The translations under genes and the position numbers were made by a program. From assembly GCA_964454005.1 (NCBI GenBank), contig CAYVQE010000009.1, forward strand, positions 25,097 to 89,096: DNA of 64,000 bases. Reading direction: 5' to 3'. The notes under the pieces are model-generated. The model worked only from the letters and a program-made list of their open reading frames with translations. It ran no database searches and had not been told where the DNA came from. Of this stretch, positions 7,833 to 16,146 are shown in pieces; positions within the stretch are counted from its first letter, which is position 1, and every line of letters starts with the position of its first letter. Origin of the DNA: CAYVQE01 sp964454005. GTDB lineage: Bacteria; Myxococcota; B64-G9.

Positions 7833-9731
7833 TTGCGATTCTTCGGCCTCAGCCCCACCGAGTTTACCCTGCTGTTCGCCGCCGCCGCCTTCTTGGCGGT
7901 GATCTTCTACCTGCTGTCGTTCCGGCGGCGCACGGCGGTCATGGCGGCCGAGCCCATCTGGCGCCGGGTGCTGGGCCGGCGGCGCACCCCCTTCCGCAAG
8001 CTGCTGGCCCTGTTGCTCCAGATTCTGATCCTGTTTCTGTTGGCGCTGGCGCTGGCCGACCCGCGCATCGAGCGCGAGGATGCCGCCCCGCCGGTGGCGG
8101 TGGCGGTGGTGGTCGACACCTCGGCCAGCATGTCCGCCGTCGAGGGCGACCGGCAGCGCATCGATCTGGCCCGCAGCCTGGTCGAGCGGATGGCCGCTGC
8201 GCTGGGCCCCCGCGACCGCATGCTGCTGCTGGCCATGGACGACCGCTGTCGGCCGTTGGCGCGCTGGACCGCAGACGCCGCCGTCCTGCGCCGGGCTGCG
8301 GCCGGGCTGAGCGCCGGCGCGATGCCCGAGGACTTCGACGCCGCCGTGGCCTTCGCCGCCAGTGCGCTGCGGGCACGGCCCGCGGACGACGGTCTGCAGC
8401 GGCGCCTGGTGGTCATCGGCGACCGCTTCCATCCCGCCCCGGCCGGTGAGCTTCCCGGCGAGTTGCTGCAGGTGCGCGTCGGCCGCGCCCGGGCCAACCT
8501 GGCGCTGACCGCATTCGACATCCGGCGCCGCAGCGGCGCCGCCCGCGGCCACGAGGTGTTCGTCGAGGTGACCAATACCGGCCGGCGCGACCGCCGGGCC
8601 AGGCTCAGCCTGCATACCGCCGAAAAGCTGTTGGGCGCCGAGGACATCAGCGTGCCGGGCCGCGCCAGCTGGGCGCGTTCGTACTTTCTGGAGCCGGTGG
8701 CGGCCGATCGGCTGATGGCCACCCTGACCGGCCGGGGCGGCCGCAGCCGGGTCGACCGCTTGTCCCTCGACGATCGGGCCTTCGCCCTGCTGCCCGAGCG
8801 CCGGCAGCGGCGCGTTCTGCTGGTGACCCCGGGCAACTTGTTTCTGGAGAAGGTGCTGGCGCTGGACCCGTCGTTGTCGTTGGACGTCATCGCGCCGGAG
8901 GCTTTCGACTCCGGGCGCCTGGCGTCCGTGCAGGCGGCGGTTTTCGATCGCTTCTGCCCGCCGAGCGACAAGCCGGCCGTCTACTTCGCCCCGCCGGAGC
9001 AACCCGGCTGTCCATTCGGCCTCGGCGAGGCGGTGGCCGAGCCCGACCTGCTGCCGCTGCGCGGCGATCATCCGGTGACCGAGCAGATCACGTTGGTCGA
9101 CGTGCGCATCGGTCAGGCCCGCCGGCTGCTGCCCGAGCCCGGCGACGCCGAGCTGCTGGCCGACGACGGCGGCCCGCTGGTGATCGCTCGCCAGGCGCAG
9201 GACCGCAAGCGGGTGGCCTTCGGCTTCGACCTGATGCGCAGCGATTTGCCCCTGCGGGTCGCGTTTCCGATGTTGATGCACAACTGTCTGGTCTGGTTCC
9301 TCGGCGAGCAGGTGGACATGGGCACCGCCGAGCACGCGGTGGGCGGCTGGACCCGCTTGCCGGAATGGGTCGGCGCCGACACCCGCATCCTGGCGCCCGA
9401 CGGCCGCCGGGTAGAGGCCTTGGTGCTCGGGGGCCGCCGGCTGTTGAAGCTGCGCCAGCCGGGCTTCTACGTGCTCGAGCAGGCCGACCGCCGCGCGGTG
9501 GTGCCGGCCAACTTCCTGCAGCCTTCGGAGTCTTCTCTGCCCGGCGGGGGTCCGCCGGGCCCCGGGCGCCTGGATTGGACGCCGGAGGAGCCCGTGCCGG
9601 AATCGCTTTGCGCCGGCTTCGATGAGGAGTTGCCACCGGAGCCGCCGCTGCATTGGCCGGTGATTCTACTGGCGGTGGCCTGGCTGCTGCTGTTCGATTG
9701 GGTGTTCTTTTGCTTTCGGATTTTGTTCTAG
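7833..9731 (+). CDS. BatA-like membrane protein with VWA domain
   Basis: 632 residues from TTG 7833, with GGGGAG about 8 bp upstream. The N-terminal aerotolerance-regulator (BatA) region has two helices (~9-28, ~55-75) and a conserved basic loop between them. A VWA domain follows with MIDAS motif VVDTSASMS near 93. A beta-rich domain follows and a C-terminal helix closes the protein (LAVAWLLLFDWVFF). Bat proteins are inner-membrane VWA proteins whose VWA domain faces the periplasm and that work with MoxR/DUF58. A 53-bp gap containing a GC-rich hairpin (9735-9755) separates it from the next operon gene. Confidence 0.85.
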   Translation: MRFFGLSPTEFTLLFAAAAFLAVIFYLLSFRRRTAVMAAEPIWRRVLGRRRTPFRKLLALLLQILILFLLALALADPRIEREDAAPPVAVAVVVDTSASMSAVEGDRQRIDLARSLVERMAAALGPRDRMLLLAMDDRCRPLARWTADAAVLRRAAAGLSAGAMPEDFDAAVAFAASALRARPADDGLQRRLVVIGDRFHPAPAGELPGELLQVRVGRARANLALTAFDIRRRSGAARGHEVFVEVTNTGRRDRRARLSLHTAEKLLGAEDISVPGRASWARSYFLEPVAADRLMATLTGRGGRSRVDRLSLDDRAFALLPERRQRRVLLVTPGNLFLEKVLALDPSLSLDVIAPEAFDSGRLASVQAAVFDRFCPPSDKPAVYFAPPEQPGCPFGLGEAVAEPDLLPLRGDHPVTEQITLVDVRIGQARRLLPEPGDAELLADDGGPLVIARQAQDRKRVAFGFDLMRSDLPLRVAFPMLMHNCLVWFLGEQVDMGTAEHAVGGWTRLPEWVGADTRILAPDGRRVEALVLGGRRLLKLRQPGFYVLEQADRRAVVPANFLQPSESSLPGGGPPGPGRLDWTPEEPVPESLCAGFDEELPPEPPLHWPVILLAVAWLLLFDWVFFCFRILF

Positions 9732-9734
9732 ACC

Positions 9735-9755
9735 GAAGCCCCCTCCGGGGGCTTC
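9735..9755 (+). terminator. Strong intra-operon hairpin without U-tract
   Basis: GAAGCCCCC (9735-9743) pairs perfectly with GGGGGCTTC (9747-9755) around a TCC loop. No T-run follows, and the next gene in the same direction begins 30 bp later. It may act as a partial terminator or an mRNA-stability element setting different levels of the two VWA proteins. Confidence 0.45.
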
Positions 9756-9784
9756 CGCCGCGTCGAACGGATGGGTGCTGAGCC

Positions 9785-12355
9785 ATGGACGGTTCGCTGA
9801 CACGCGACCTGCAGTTCTTCCTGGGCCAGCACGACTTGCGGCTGCTCAACCCGGAAGGCCTGTGGCTGCTGCTGGCGATTCCGGTGCTGCTCATCATCGG
9901 GCTGTGGATGGGCGAGGACCTGCGCTGGTGGCGCAAGGTCCCGATCCAGCTGCTGCGGGCCGCGCTGGTGGCGGTGCTGGCGGTCGCCTATGCCCATCCG
10001 GTGCGCATCGCGACCGAGAATCACCCGGCGGTGGTGCTGCTGGCCGACCTGTCGGCCAGCATGGACGAGCAGGCCCGCGAGCGGCTGGAGCAGCGGCTGG
10101 ATGCGCTGTGGTCGGCCCGCGGGGAGGCGCCGACCTATCTGGTGGGCTTCGGCCGCCAGCCGGAGCTGCTGGCCGGACCCGGGCACCGCCGCGTCGACCT
10201 GCCCGCCGGCGGAGGCGATTCGGCCAGCGACCTGGCGGCCGCGTTGCATTTCAGCTTCGGGCTCTACCCGCCGCAGCACGACCGCCGGGCGGTGCTGTTG
10301 TCGGACGGCGAGCAGACCCGGGGCGACCTGTTGGCCGCGGCCGAGCGGGCCCGCGAGCTCGACATCGAGCTGTACAGCGTGCCGCTGCTGCCGGCGGCCG
10401 CCGCCGACGTGCGCATCGAAGACATGGCGGCGCCGGCCAGCACCCGGCCCGGCGAGCCGGTCGCGGTGAGCGCGGAGCTGGTGGCCAGCGCAACCCGGCG
10501 GGTGCGGATCGGCCTGTGGCGCGACGGTCGGCGGGTGGCGGTCGAGCGCCTACGGCTGGCCCCGGGCCGCACCCGCATCGAGCTGGAATGCGAGATCGAG
10601 GGCCAGGGCTGGCACGAGTTGGTGTTGCGCTTGGCCGCGCCCGGGGACCGCTACCGCGAGAACAACCGAGCGGCGCGCCGCATCTGGGTCTTCGGCCGGC
10701 CACGGGTATTGCTGGTGCAGCGGTCGGACGAGCCGAACCCGCTGCGTGGCGTGTTGGCCGAAGGCGATTGGGACCTCGAGGCGATCACCCCGGCCGGTTT
10801 TCCGGATGCGCTGGCCGCGCTGGCCGAGCGCGATCTGGTGGTGCTCGACGATCTGGAGCTGGTCGCGCTGGACGAGGAGCGGGTGGAGCAGCTGCGGGCC
10901 TACGTCGAGGAGTTCGGCGGTGGTCTGCTGGTGACCACCGGACCGGACGCTTCCGAGCTGGCCGCGCCGGAGACCGAGCCGATCGAAGACCTGTTGCCGG
11001 TGGCGTTCGAGCAGGTGGAGAAGAAGGAAGAGATTCCAGCGGCGCTGGTGTTCGTCACCGATCGCTCGTCGAGCATGGCCCGCGGCGGCAAGTTCGCCAT
11101 CCTGCTGCGGGCGGTGGCCGATACCCTGGACCGGCTCAAGGACACGGCCCAGGTGGCGGTGGTCATGTTCGACGATTTCCCCGATGTGGTGGTGGAGCTG
11201 ACCGAGGCCAGCCAGCGCGACACCATCCGCGAGATCCTGCTGGCCCAGCGGGTTGGTGGTGGGACCTCGATATACCCGGCGTTGAAGGTCGCCCACCAGC
11301 AGCTCGACAAGAGCGCCGCCAAGCTCAAGCACGTCATCTTGCTGTCTGACGGCCAGAGCATCAGCCTGTTCGGCCACTACGGCTACATCGTCGAGGACCT
11401 GGCCGAAGACGGCATCACCGTCACCACCGTGGCGCTCGGGGAAGATGCCGACCAGGCCGAGCTCAAGCGGGTGGCCGGCCGCTCCGGGGGGCGCTTCTAC
11501 TTCACCGACGACATCCGCAACGTGCCGAAGATCTTCACCGCCGAGACGGAGAACATCACCGAGACCAACGCGGTCGAACAGACCGTGCGGGCGGTGCCGG
11601 CCAAGCTGGTCCAGGCGCTGGCCGGCATCGACTTCGACTCCGCTCCGCCGTTGGGCGGCTACGTGGCCTCCGAGCCGCGGCCCACCGCCGAGGTTCTGCT
11701 GGTCTCGTCGGATCGGTCCGAGCCCATCCTGGCGCGCTGGCGTTTCGGCCTGGGGCGGGTGGTGGTGGCGACCACCGATGCCCAAGGCGTCTGGTCGGCC
11801 GACTGGCCCACCTGGTCGGGCTTCTCCGACCTGTGGCTGCGGCTGGCCGAGGACAGCCTCCGGCGCGACCCGCCGGGTCGGCTGCGGTTGGCGACCCGCG
11901 CGCTGGGCCGCCGGGCCGTGATCTCGGTGCGGGTTCCGATCGAGCGCTCCGAGACGGAGCCCGATCCCACGCGGCTGACCGTCCGGCCACCGCGCGGGCC
12001 GGAGCGGGAGCTCGAGCTGGTGCGCCGGGGGCTCGGGCTCTACCGGGCCGAACTCGAGCTACCCCAGCTCGGTTCCTACGCGGTGCGCGCCGAGCGGCGC
12101 AGCCGCCGGGGAGCGCTGGAACAGGCCTTCGGCTCTGTGGCGCGCTCCTACGACGAGGAGTTCCTCGGTGCGGCCGGCGACCGCGGGCTGCTGGCGGAGG
12201 CGGCCCGCCGCACCGGTGGAGCGGTGGACCCCGAGCCGGCCGCCGTGTTCGCCGCCGGGCGCCAGGAGCGCGAGCGCACCGAGGGCCTGTGGCCCCCGCT
12301 GCTGTTGCTGGCGCTCGGCCTGTTCCTGGGCGAGGTGCTCATCCGGCGGCTCTGA
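9785..12355 (+). CDS. Large membrane protein with two VWA domains and a glutamine-amidotransferase-like segment
   Basis: 856 residues. Helices at ~20-40 and ~50-72 precede a first VWA (MIDAS DLSASMDEQ near 88). A beta-rich region follows, then a class I amidotransferase-like alpha/beta segment at ~300-400 (RRIWVFGRPRVLLVQ, LEEFGGGLL-type elements) without a recognisable catalytic Cys-His pair. A second VWA follows (DRSSSMARGGK near 425), and a C-terminal helix LLLLALGLFLGEVLI. Such proteins are the usual distal partner of DUF58/BatA genes in Myxococcota and Planctomycetes. The role is unproven; surface or complex assembly is inference. It ends the operon; a weak GC hairpin follows at 12363-12381. 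Confidence 0.85.
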   Translation: MDGSLTRDLQFFLGQHDLRLLNPEGLWLLLAIPVLLIIGLWMGEDLRWWRKVPIQLLRAALVAVLAVAYAHPVRIATENHPAVVLLADLSASMDEQARERLEQRLDALWSARGEAPTYLVGFGRQPELLAGPGHRRVDLPAGGGDSASDLAAALHFSFGLYPPQHDRRAVLLSDGEQTRGDLLAAAERARELDIELYSVPLLPAAAADVRIEDMAAPASTRPGEPVAVSAELVASATRRVRIGLWRDGRRVAVERLRLAPGRTRIELECEIEGQGWHELVLRLAAPGDRYRENNRAARRIWVFGRPRVLLVQRSDEPNPLRGVLAEGDWDLEAITPAGFPDALAALAERDLVVLDDLELVALDEERVEQLRAYVEEFGGGLLVTTGPDASELAAPETEPIEDLLPVAFEQVEKKEEIPAALVFVTDRSSSMARGGKFAILLRAVADTLDRLKDTAQVAVVMFDDFPDVVVELTEASQRDTIREILLAQRVGGGTSIYPALKVAHQQLDKSAAKLKHVILLSDGQSISLFGHYGYIVEDLAEDGITVTTVALGEDADQAELKRVAGRSGGRFYFTDDIRNVPKIFTAETENITETNAVEQTVRAVPAKLVQALAGIDFDSAPPLGGYVASEPRPTAEVLLVSSDRSEPILARWRFGLGRVVVATTDAQGVWSADWPTWSGFSDLWLRLAEDSLRRDPPGRLRLATRALGRRAVISVRVPIERSETEPDPTRLTVRPPRGPERELELVRRGLGLYRAELELPQLGSYAVRAERRSRRGALEQAFGSVARSYDEEFLGAAGDRGLLAEAARRTGGAVDPEPAAVFAAGRQERERTEGLWPPLLLLALGLFLGEVLIRRL

Positions 12356-12398
12356 CCGGCAAGCCCGCAGAGCCCGCGGGCCAACAGGAGCAAGAGGA

Positions 12399-12427
12399 TG
12401 GAAAGGCATTTGGGCCTGTGGTATAGA
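12399..12427 (+). promoter_or_regulatory. Possible promoter for the PilZ gene
   Basis: TGGAAA (12399-12404), 17-bp spacer, TATAGA (12422-12427). The -35 is weak, the -10 fair. It would give a leader of about 29 nt containing AGGAGAGG before ATG 12463. Confidence 0.4.
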
Positions 12428-12462
12428 CCCAGCAAGAACGCTGGTGAAAGGAAGGAGAGGCA

Positions 12463-12846
12463 ATGGCGGATCGCAGGCATGATGGCGACCGGCGCGACGA
12501 CAACCGGGGCGTCGAGCGGCGGATGGGCGACCGCCGCGAGAGCCATCGGGTCTCGATCGAGGTCGAGGTGCGCGTGGGCAACGACGATTTCGCGGGCCAC
12601 CAGGGCAACGTGGGCATCGGCGGGGTCTATTTCGAACAGCCGCTGGAGCTGCCCACCGGTGCGGTGGTCCAGCTGCGCTTCGATCTCCCCGGGATCGACA
12701 AGCGGGTCGAGTGCCGGGCCGAGGTGGTCGAGATCACCGCGGTGGGCAACCCGAACGAGGTCGGCACCCGGGTCCGCTTCGTGGATCTGGATCTGCGCTC
12801 CGAATTGTTGATCGCGCGCTTTCTGGATCAACACCCCAGCGATTGA
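12463..12846 (+). CDS. PilZ domain protein, possible c-di-GMP receptor
   Basis: 127 residues with AGGAGAGG directly upstream. The N-terminus is very charged (RRHDGDRRDDNRGVERRMGDRR). The PilZ fold follows with the RxxxR motif (RESHR, ~25-29) and a second motif GNVGIGGVYF at ~47-56, where the usual D/N-x-S-x-x-G has Gly in place of Ser. PilZ proteins bind cyclic di-GMP through these two motifs and regulate motility or polysaccharide export. The Ser-to-Gly change may weaken binding. It lies alone between the VWA operon and a secreted peptidase gene 14 bp downstream, which is probably cotranscribed. Confidence 0.85.
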   Translation: MADRRHDGDRRDDNRGVERRMGDRRESHRVSIEVEVRVGNDDFAGHQGNVGIGGVYFEQPLELPTGAVVQLRFDLPGIDKRVECRAEVVEITAVGNPNEVGTRVRFVDLDLRSELLIARFLDQHPSD

Positions 12847-12860
12847 GGCGGAGCCGAACC

Positions 12861-14135
12861 GTGAAGTCATCGACGATCGCTCTGGCCTGCAGCCTGTGGG
12901 TCTCCTCGGCCGTCCCGCCGGCCGCAGCCGGCGGTCGGGATGCCTCGCTGATCGCGCTGGGCAAGCGGGTCGAGGCCGAGGTGGCCGAGCTGCGTGGGCT
13001 CGCGGTGCGCCAGCCGATCGAATGGCGGGTGACCAGCAAGAAGCGGATTCGCGCCTATGTCACCCGGACCCTGGAGCAGCAGTACGGGGAAGGCGAACTG
13101 GCCCGCGAAGGTCTGGCGTATCGGGCGCTGGGTCTGCTGCCCGCCGACCTCGACTACGGCGCCTTCGTGATCGACCTGCTCGAGGAGCAGGTCGGCGGAT
13201 ACTACGATCCCAAAAAAGAGGTCTTCTTCCTGGCCGACTGGATCGCGCCGCAGATGCAGGAGACCATCATCGCCCACGAGTTGTGCCACGCCTTGCAGGA
13301 CCAGCACTTCGACATCGATGCCTTCGTCGAGCGCGAGGCCGGGGCGTCCGACGCCATGCTGGCCCGTTCGGCGCTGGTCGAAGGCGGTGCCACGCTGGTG
13401 ATGCTGCTCTATGCGCTGGAGCAGTCCGGGGTCGCGGTCGACCCGGCCATGCTCGAGATGGACGGCTGGATGGGGGAGCTGATGATGAGCCTGTCGGCGG
13501 CGGGGTTTCCGACCTTTGCCCGGGCTCCGCGTGCGCTGCGCCGCATGCTGATGTTCCCCTACCTCGAGGGGCTGTCCTTCGTCGGCTACGGTCACCAGCG
13601 CGGCGGTTGGAAGCGGATCGACGGGGTCTACGCCGATCTGCCGGCCTCCAGCGAGCAGATTCTGCATCCGGCCAAGTATTTCGACGACCGCGATGCGCCC
13701 ACCGCGGTCGCGCTCGATTTCGCCGCTGATCACATCCCGGACGGTTGGCAGCCCATCTACCAGGACACCCTGGGCGAGTTCGGCTGCGACCTCCTGCTCG
13801 AGCCGGTCGGCGAGCGGGCCGAGATCGAACGGGCTGCAGCCGGTTGGGACGGCGACCGCTTTCAGGTGTTCCAAGACGGCGAGCGGCTGGCCTGGGTGGG
13901 GTGGTCGGTTTGGGATACGGAGCCCGATGCGGTGGAGTTCGCCGGGGCCTTCGCCAAGACCGTACGCGACCGCCATCCCTACTTCGAGCGCCAGCCGGTG
14001 GGCGATCAACCGGTGATGCGCTGGCGCCATGCCGACGGCCGGGCGGTGCTGCTGGCCCGCCGCGGCTCCGGCGTCCTGATCGTCGACGGCCTGCCGGCCG
14101 CGGCGGCCGAGGCCTTGCTGGGAGCCGCACCTTGA
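12861..14135 (+). CDS. Secreted zinc metallopeptidase-like protein (HExxH)
   Basis: 424 residues from GTG 12861, preceded by GGCGGAG at 7 bp; longer starts would overlap the PilZ gene. A signal peptide (ALACSLWVSSAVPPAAAGG) is followed by a helical region, then EEQVGGYYDPKK and the zinc motif AHELCHALQDQHFD (HELCH, ~138-142). A Glu-containing helix downstream is consistent with a gluzincin third ligand. Members are known as uncharacterised secreted HExxH proteins of Myxococcota. The substrate is unknown. It is adjacent to and probably cotranscribed with the PilZ gene (14 bp). Confidence 0.75.
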   Translation: MKSSTIALACSLWVSSAVPPAAAGGRDASLIALGKRVEAEVAELRGLAVRQPIEWRVTSKKRIRAYVTRTLEQQYGEGELAREGLAYRALGLLPADLDYGAFVIDLLEEQVGGYYDPKKEVFFLADWIAPQMQETIIAHELCHALQDQHFDIDAFVEREAGASDAMLARSALVEGGATLVMLLYALEQSGVAVDPAMLEMDGWMGELMMSLSAAGFPTFARAPRALRRMLMFPYLEGLSFVGYGHQRGGWKRIDGVYADLPASSEQILHPAKYFDDRDAPTAVALDFAADHIPDGWQPIYQDTLGEFGCDLLLEPVGERAEIERAAAGWDGDRFQVFQDGERLAWVGWSVWDTEPDAVEFAGAFAKTVRDRHPYFERQPVGDQPVMRWRHADGRAVLLARRGSGVLIVDGLPAAAAEALLGAAP

Positions 14136-14161
14136 CTTGTACCCGGCGGGTTCAATACGGT
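14132..14161 (+). promoter_or_regulatory. Possible promoter for the 173-aa membrane protein
   Basis: TTGACT (14132-14137), 18-bp spacer, TACGGT (14156-14161). The -35 overlaps the stop of the peptidase gene; ATG 14189 is about 20 nt past the expected start. Confidence 0.45.
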
Positions 14162-14188
14162 TGAGAAAACCACCGAAGGGAGCGAGGC

Positions 14189-14710
14189 ATGGCCGAGAAG
14201 ACCGAAGGCAGCGGTGCATCCGAATCCGAGCCCGAGCAGCCCGAAAAGCCCGATTCGACCGGATCCGAGCCCGCGGCCGGGACCGGCACACCGCCGTCGC
14301 CGCCGCAAAAGCCGACACCGGCAGCGCGGTCGGGGCGCGACGACGAGCGCACCCGCAGGCAGCGTTCCCTGTTCATCCACGTGCTGCTGATGTTCCTGGT
14401 GGCCATCGTGGTGTTCGTGGTGGGCACCTACTTCTACGTGATTCCGCGGATCGTCCGGCACAACCTGGATCTGCAGCTGCATGAACAACGGATGGTCAAG
14501 CTCGAGCAGACGCTGGCGCAGGTCATCGGCCGGTTGACAGGCGAGCCGGCCGCCCCCGGCGCGGCGGCAGCCGCCGGTGGGCAGGCCGCCGCCGACGGCC
14601 CGCATCCGGGCCAAGCGGCCGGGACGGACGCCGCTGGTGACGACGCGCCGCCAGCCGAGCCGGCGGAAGCCGAGTCGGATGAGCCGGAAGACGACGGCGA
14701 GCGGGACTGA
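14189..14710 (+). CDS. Single-pass membrane protein with disordered ends
   Basis: 173 residues. The first 55 are Pro/Glu/Ser-rich and probably disordered, followed by a basic patch (DDERTRRQRS). One transmembrane helix follows (LFIHVLLMFLVAIVVFVVGTYF split around ~61-82), then a short amphipathic helix (LQLHEQRMVKLEQTLAQVIGRL), and an Ala/Gly/Glu-rich tail. GGGAGCGAGG precedes the ATG. No family was recognised and no catalytic residue is seen. It converges with the minus-strand lipoprotein gene 9 bp away. Confidence 0.65.
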   Translation: MAEKTEGSGASESEPEQPEKPDSTGSEPAAGTGTPPSPPQKPTPAARSGRDDERTRRQRSLFIHVLLMFLVAIVVFVVGTYFYVIPRIVRHNLDLQLHEQRMVKLEQTLAQVIGRLTGEPAAPGAAAAAGGQAAADGPHPGQAAGTDAAGDDAPPAEPAEAESDEPEDDGERD

Positions 14711-14719
14711 GCCGGGCCA

Positions 14720-15523
14720 TCAGGGCCAGCGCTCGATCACCACGCCGGCCGGCGGCTCGAGTTCGAACAGGTCGTCGGCCAGCGCGGGATCGGCCTGGGC
14801 GCGGCGGATCTTGATCCGCAGCCGGATCTCGTCGGCTGGCATCTCGAAGCGGATCTTGCGCGGCGCCACCGCTCGGCCCTGGCGTTCGATCCAATCCTCG
14901 TACTGCAGCTGGTAGACCCGCCGATCGCCGCGCCGCAGCTCCACCTCGAGCGGCCGCAGCAGCCGGGGCTCGATCAAGGCCACCTGGCGCGCGCGGGCGG
15001 TGGTGAACTCTATCCGGTACAGGCGCCGTTCGGCATCCCAGTCGAGCCGGGCGCGGGCGTACGGGATCCAGGGCGGATCGCCCATCAGCACGCCGGCCAC
15101 CTCGCTGCCGTCGAGCGGGACCGGGATGATGCGGGCGATGTGGGCCGGGGTGGCGCTGCCGCGCACGAAACGGCCGTTTTTCATGTCCCAGGCCGAAAAG
15201 CGCATGCCGTCGGTGACCAGGATGGACAGCGGCTGGTCGAAGAAGCTCTCGGTCTCGAAGCGCAGCCAGGCCGGACGCCGCGTCAGGTAGAGCATGTGCG
15301 CCTTGACCCGCTTGTCCCCGCGGCGCATGTCGACCGTGCCCTCGACGCGCAGGGCCTGCAGCCGCTGGCTGCGCATGGCCTGCAGCAGCTGCTCGGCGGT
15401 CTCGAAGCGCGGGCCGGCCGGCCGCAAATCGTGTTTTCCGGGGCAGGCGGCGAGCAGCAGCCCGGCCAACGCCGCCCAGACCGGACGGCGAGAGCCCGCT
15501 GCGGTGGTGCGGCGGCGGTTCAT
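14720..15523 (-). CDS. LolA/LolB-like (DUF4292-type) outer-membrane lipoprotein
   Basis: 267 residues. The N-terminus is a lipoprotein signal with box LLAAC (residues ~24-28). The mature protein starts with an AEQLLQAMRSQRLQALRVEG helix, then a long half-barrel pattern (RPAWLRFETESFFDQPLSILV, MRFSAWDMKNGRFVRG), typical of the LolA/LolB/DUF4292 superfamily that binds lipid acyl chains. The ATG overlaps the stop of the upstream FHA gene by 4 bp (ATGA at 15523-15520), so the two are translationally coupled. Role in lipoprotein or lipid handling is inferred from fold-like features only. Confidence 0.7.
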   Translation of the reverse strand: MNRRRTTAAGSRRPVWAALAGLLLAACPGKHDLRPAGPRFETAEQLLQAMRSQRLQALRVEGTVDMRRGDKRVKAHMLYLTRRPAWLRFETESFFDQPLSILVTDGMRFSAWDMKNGRFVRGSATPAHIARIIPVPLDGSEVAGVLMGDPPWIPYARARLDWDAERRLYRIEFTTARARQVALIEPRLLRPLEVELRRGDRRVYQLQYEDWIERQGRAVAPRKIRFEMPADEIRLRIKIRRAQADPALADDLFELEPPAGVVIERWP

Positions 15524-16059
15524 CGCAGCGCCGTCAGGCTGGTGAGCACGTCGTAGAGCCCACCGCCGGTGTAGAACAGGTATTCGATGTCGCCGAAGGC
15601 CACCTGATCGCCGTCGTGCAGCCGTCGTGGTTGGCGCGGCGGCAGCAGCTGACCGTTGACCTGGGTGCCGTTGGTCGAACCGGTGTCGGTCAGGCTGGTG
15701 CTGCCGCTGTCGGCGTCCAGGGTGAAGAAGGCGTGGTGCTTGGAGACGGTCAGGTGCGAGACCACCAGGTCGTTGGTCTCGGTACGGCCTACCAACACCT
15801 TGGAGGCGAAGGAGCTGTGCTCGTCGCGTTTGACCAGCGGCAGCACCCGATCGACCGGCGATGGCGGCGTGGGCTCGGCCCGCCACTGCCGGGTGTCCGG
15901 ATCGATGCGCATGCGCAGCGTGGAGCTGTACTCGTCGCGGGGGGCCAGGGACTGGTTTTGGCTGCGCCGGATGAGGAAGGGATGGCGGTTTTGCTCGACA
16001 AACGCCTGCCGCTCGAGGCGGCGGGTGACATCGACGTAGTCCTTGACGGTGGCGCTCAT
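15520..16059 (-). CDS. FHA domain protein
   Basis: 179 residues from ATG 16059. A longer TTG start at 16113 would coincide with the -35 box of the promoter and is rejected. The N-terminal ~75 residues are charged and unassigned. A complete forkhead-associated domain follows: VGRTETNDLVVSHLTVSKHH (conserved GR, S, H) and DTGSTNGTQVNG. FHA domains bind phosphothreonine peptides, linking this protein to Ser/Thr kinase signalling, which is abundant in Myxococcota. First gene of a two-gene unit with the LolB-like lipoprotein. Confidence 0.85.
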   Translation of the reverse strand: MSATVKDYVDVTRRLERQAFVEQNRHPFLIRRSQNQSLAPRDEYSSTLRMRIDPDTRQWRAEPTPPSPVDRVLPLVKRDEHSSFASKVLVGRTETNDLVVSHLTVSKHHAFFTLDADSGSTSLTDTGSTNGTQVNGQLLPPRQPRRLHDGDQVAFGDIEYLFYTGGGLYDVLTSLTALR

Positions 16060-16084
16060 TGGGGTCGACTCGAAATACCCCGCG

Positions 16085-16113
16085 ATCGTAGAGGGTTGCA
16101 GCCGTGATGTCAA
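16085..16113 (-). promoter_or_regulatory. Strong sigma70-type promoter of the FHA operon
   Basis: Minus strand TTGACA (16113-16108), 17-bp spacer, TACGAT (16090-16085). Predicted start near 16078, leader about 19 nt to ATG 16059. Confidence 0.65.
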
Positions 16114-16146
16114 GAAAGCGGCTGCCCGGGCCAGCCGCGGCGCGTC

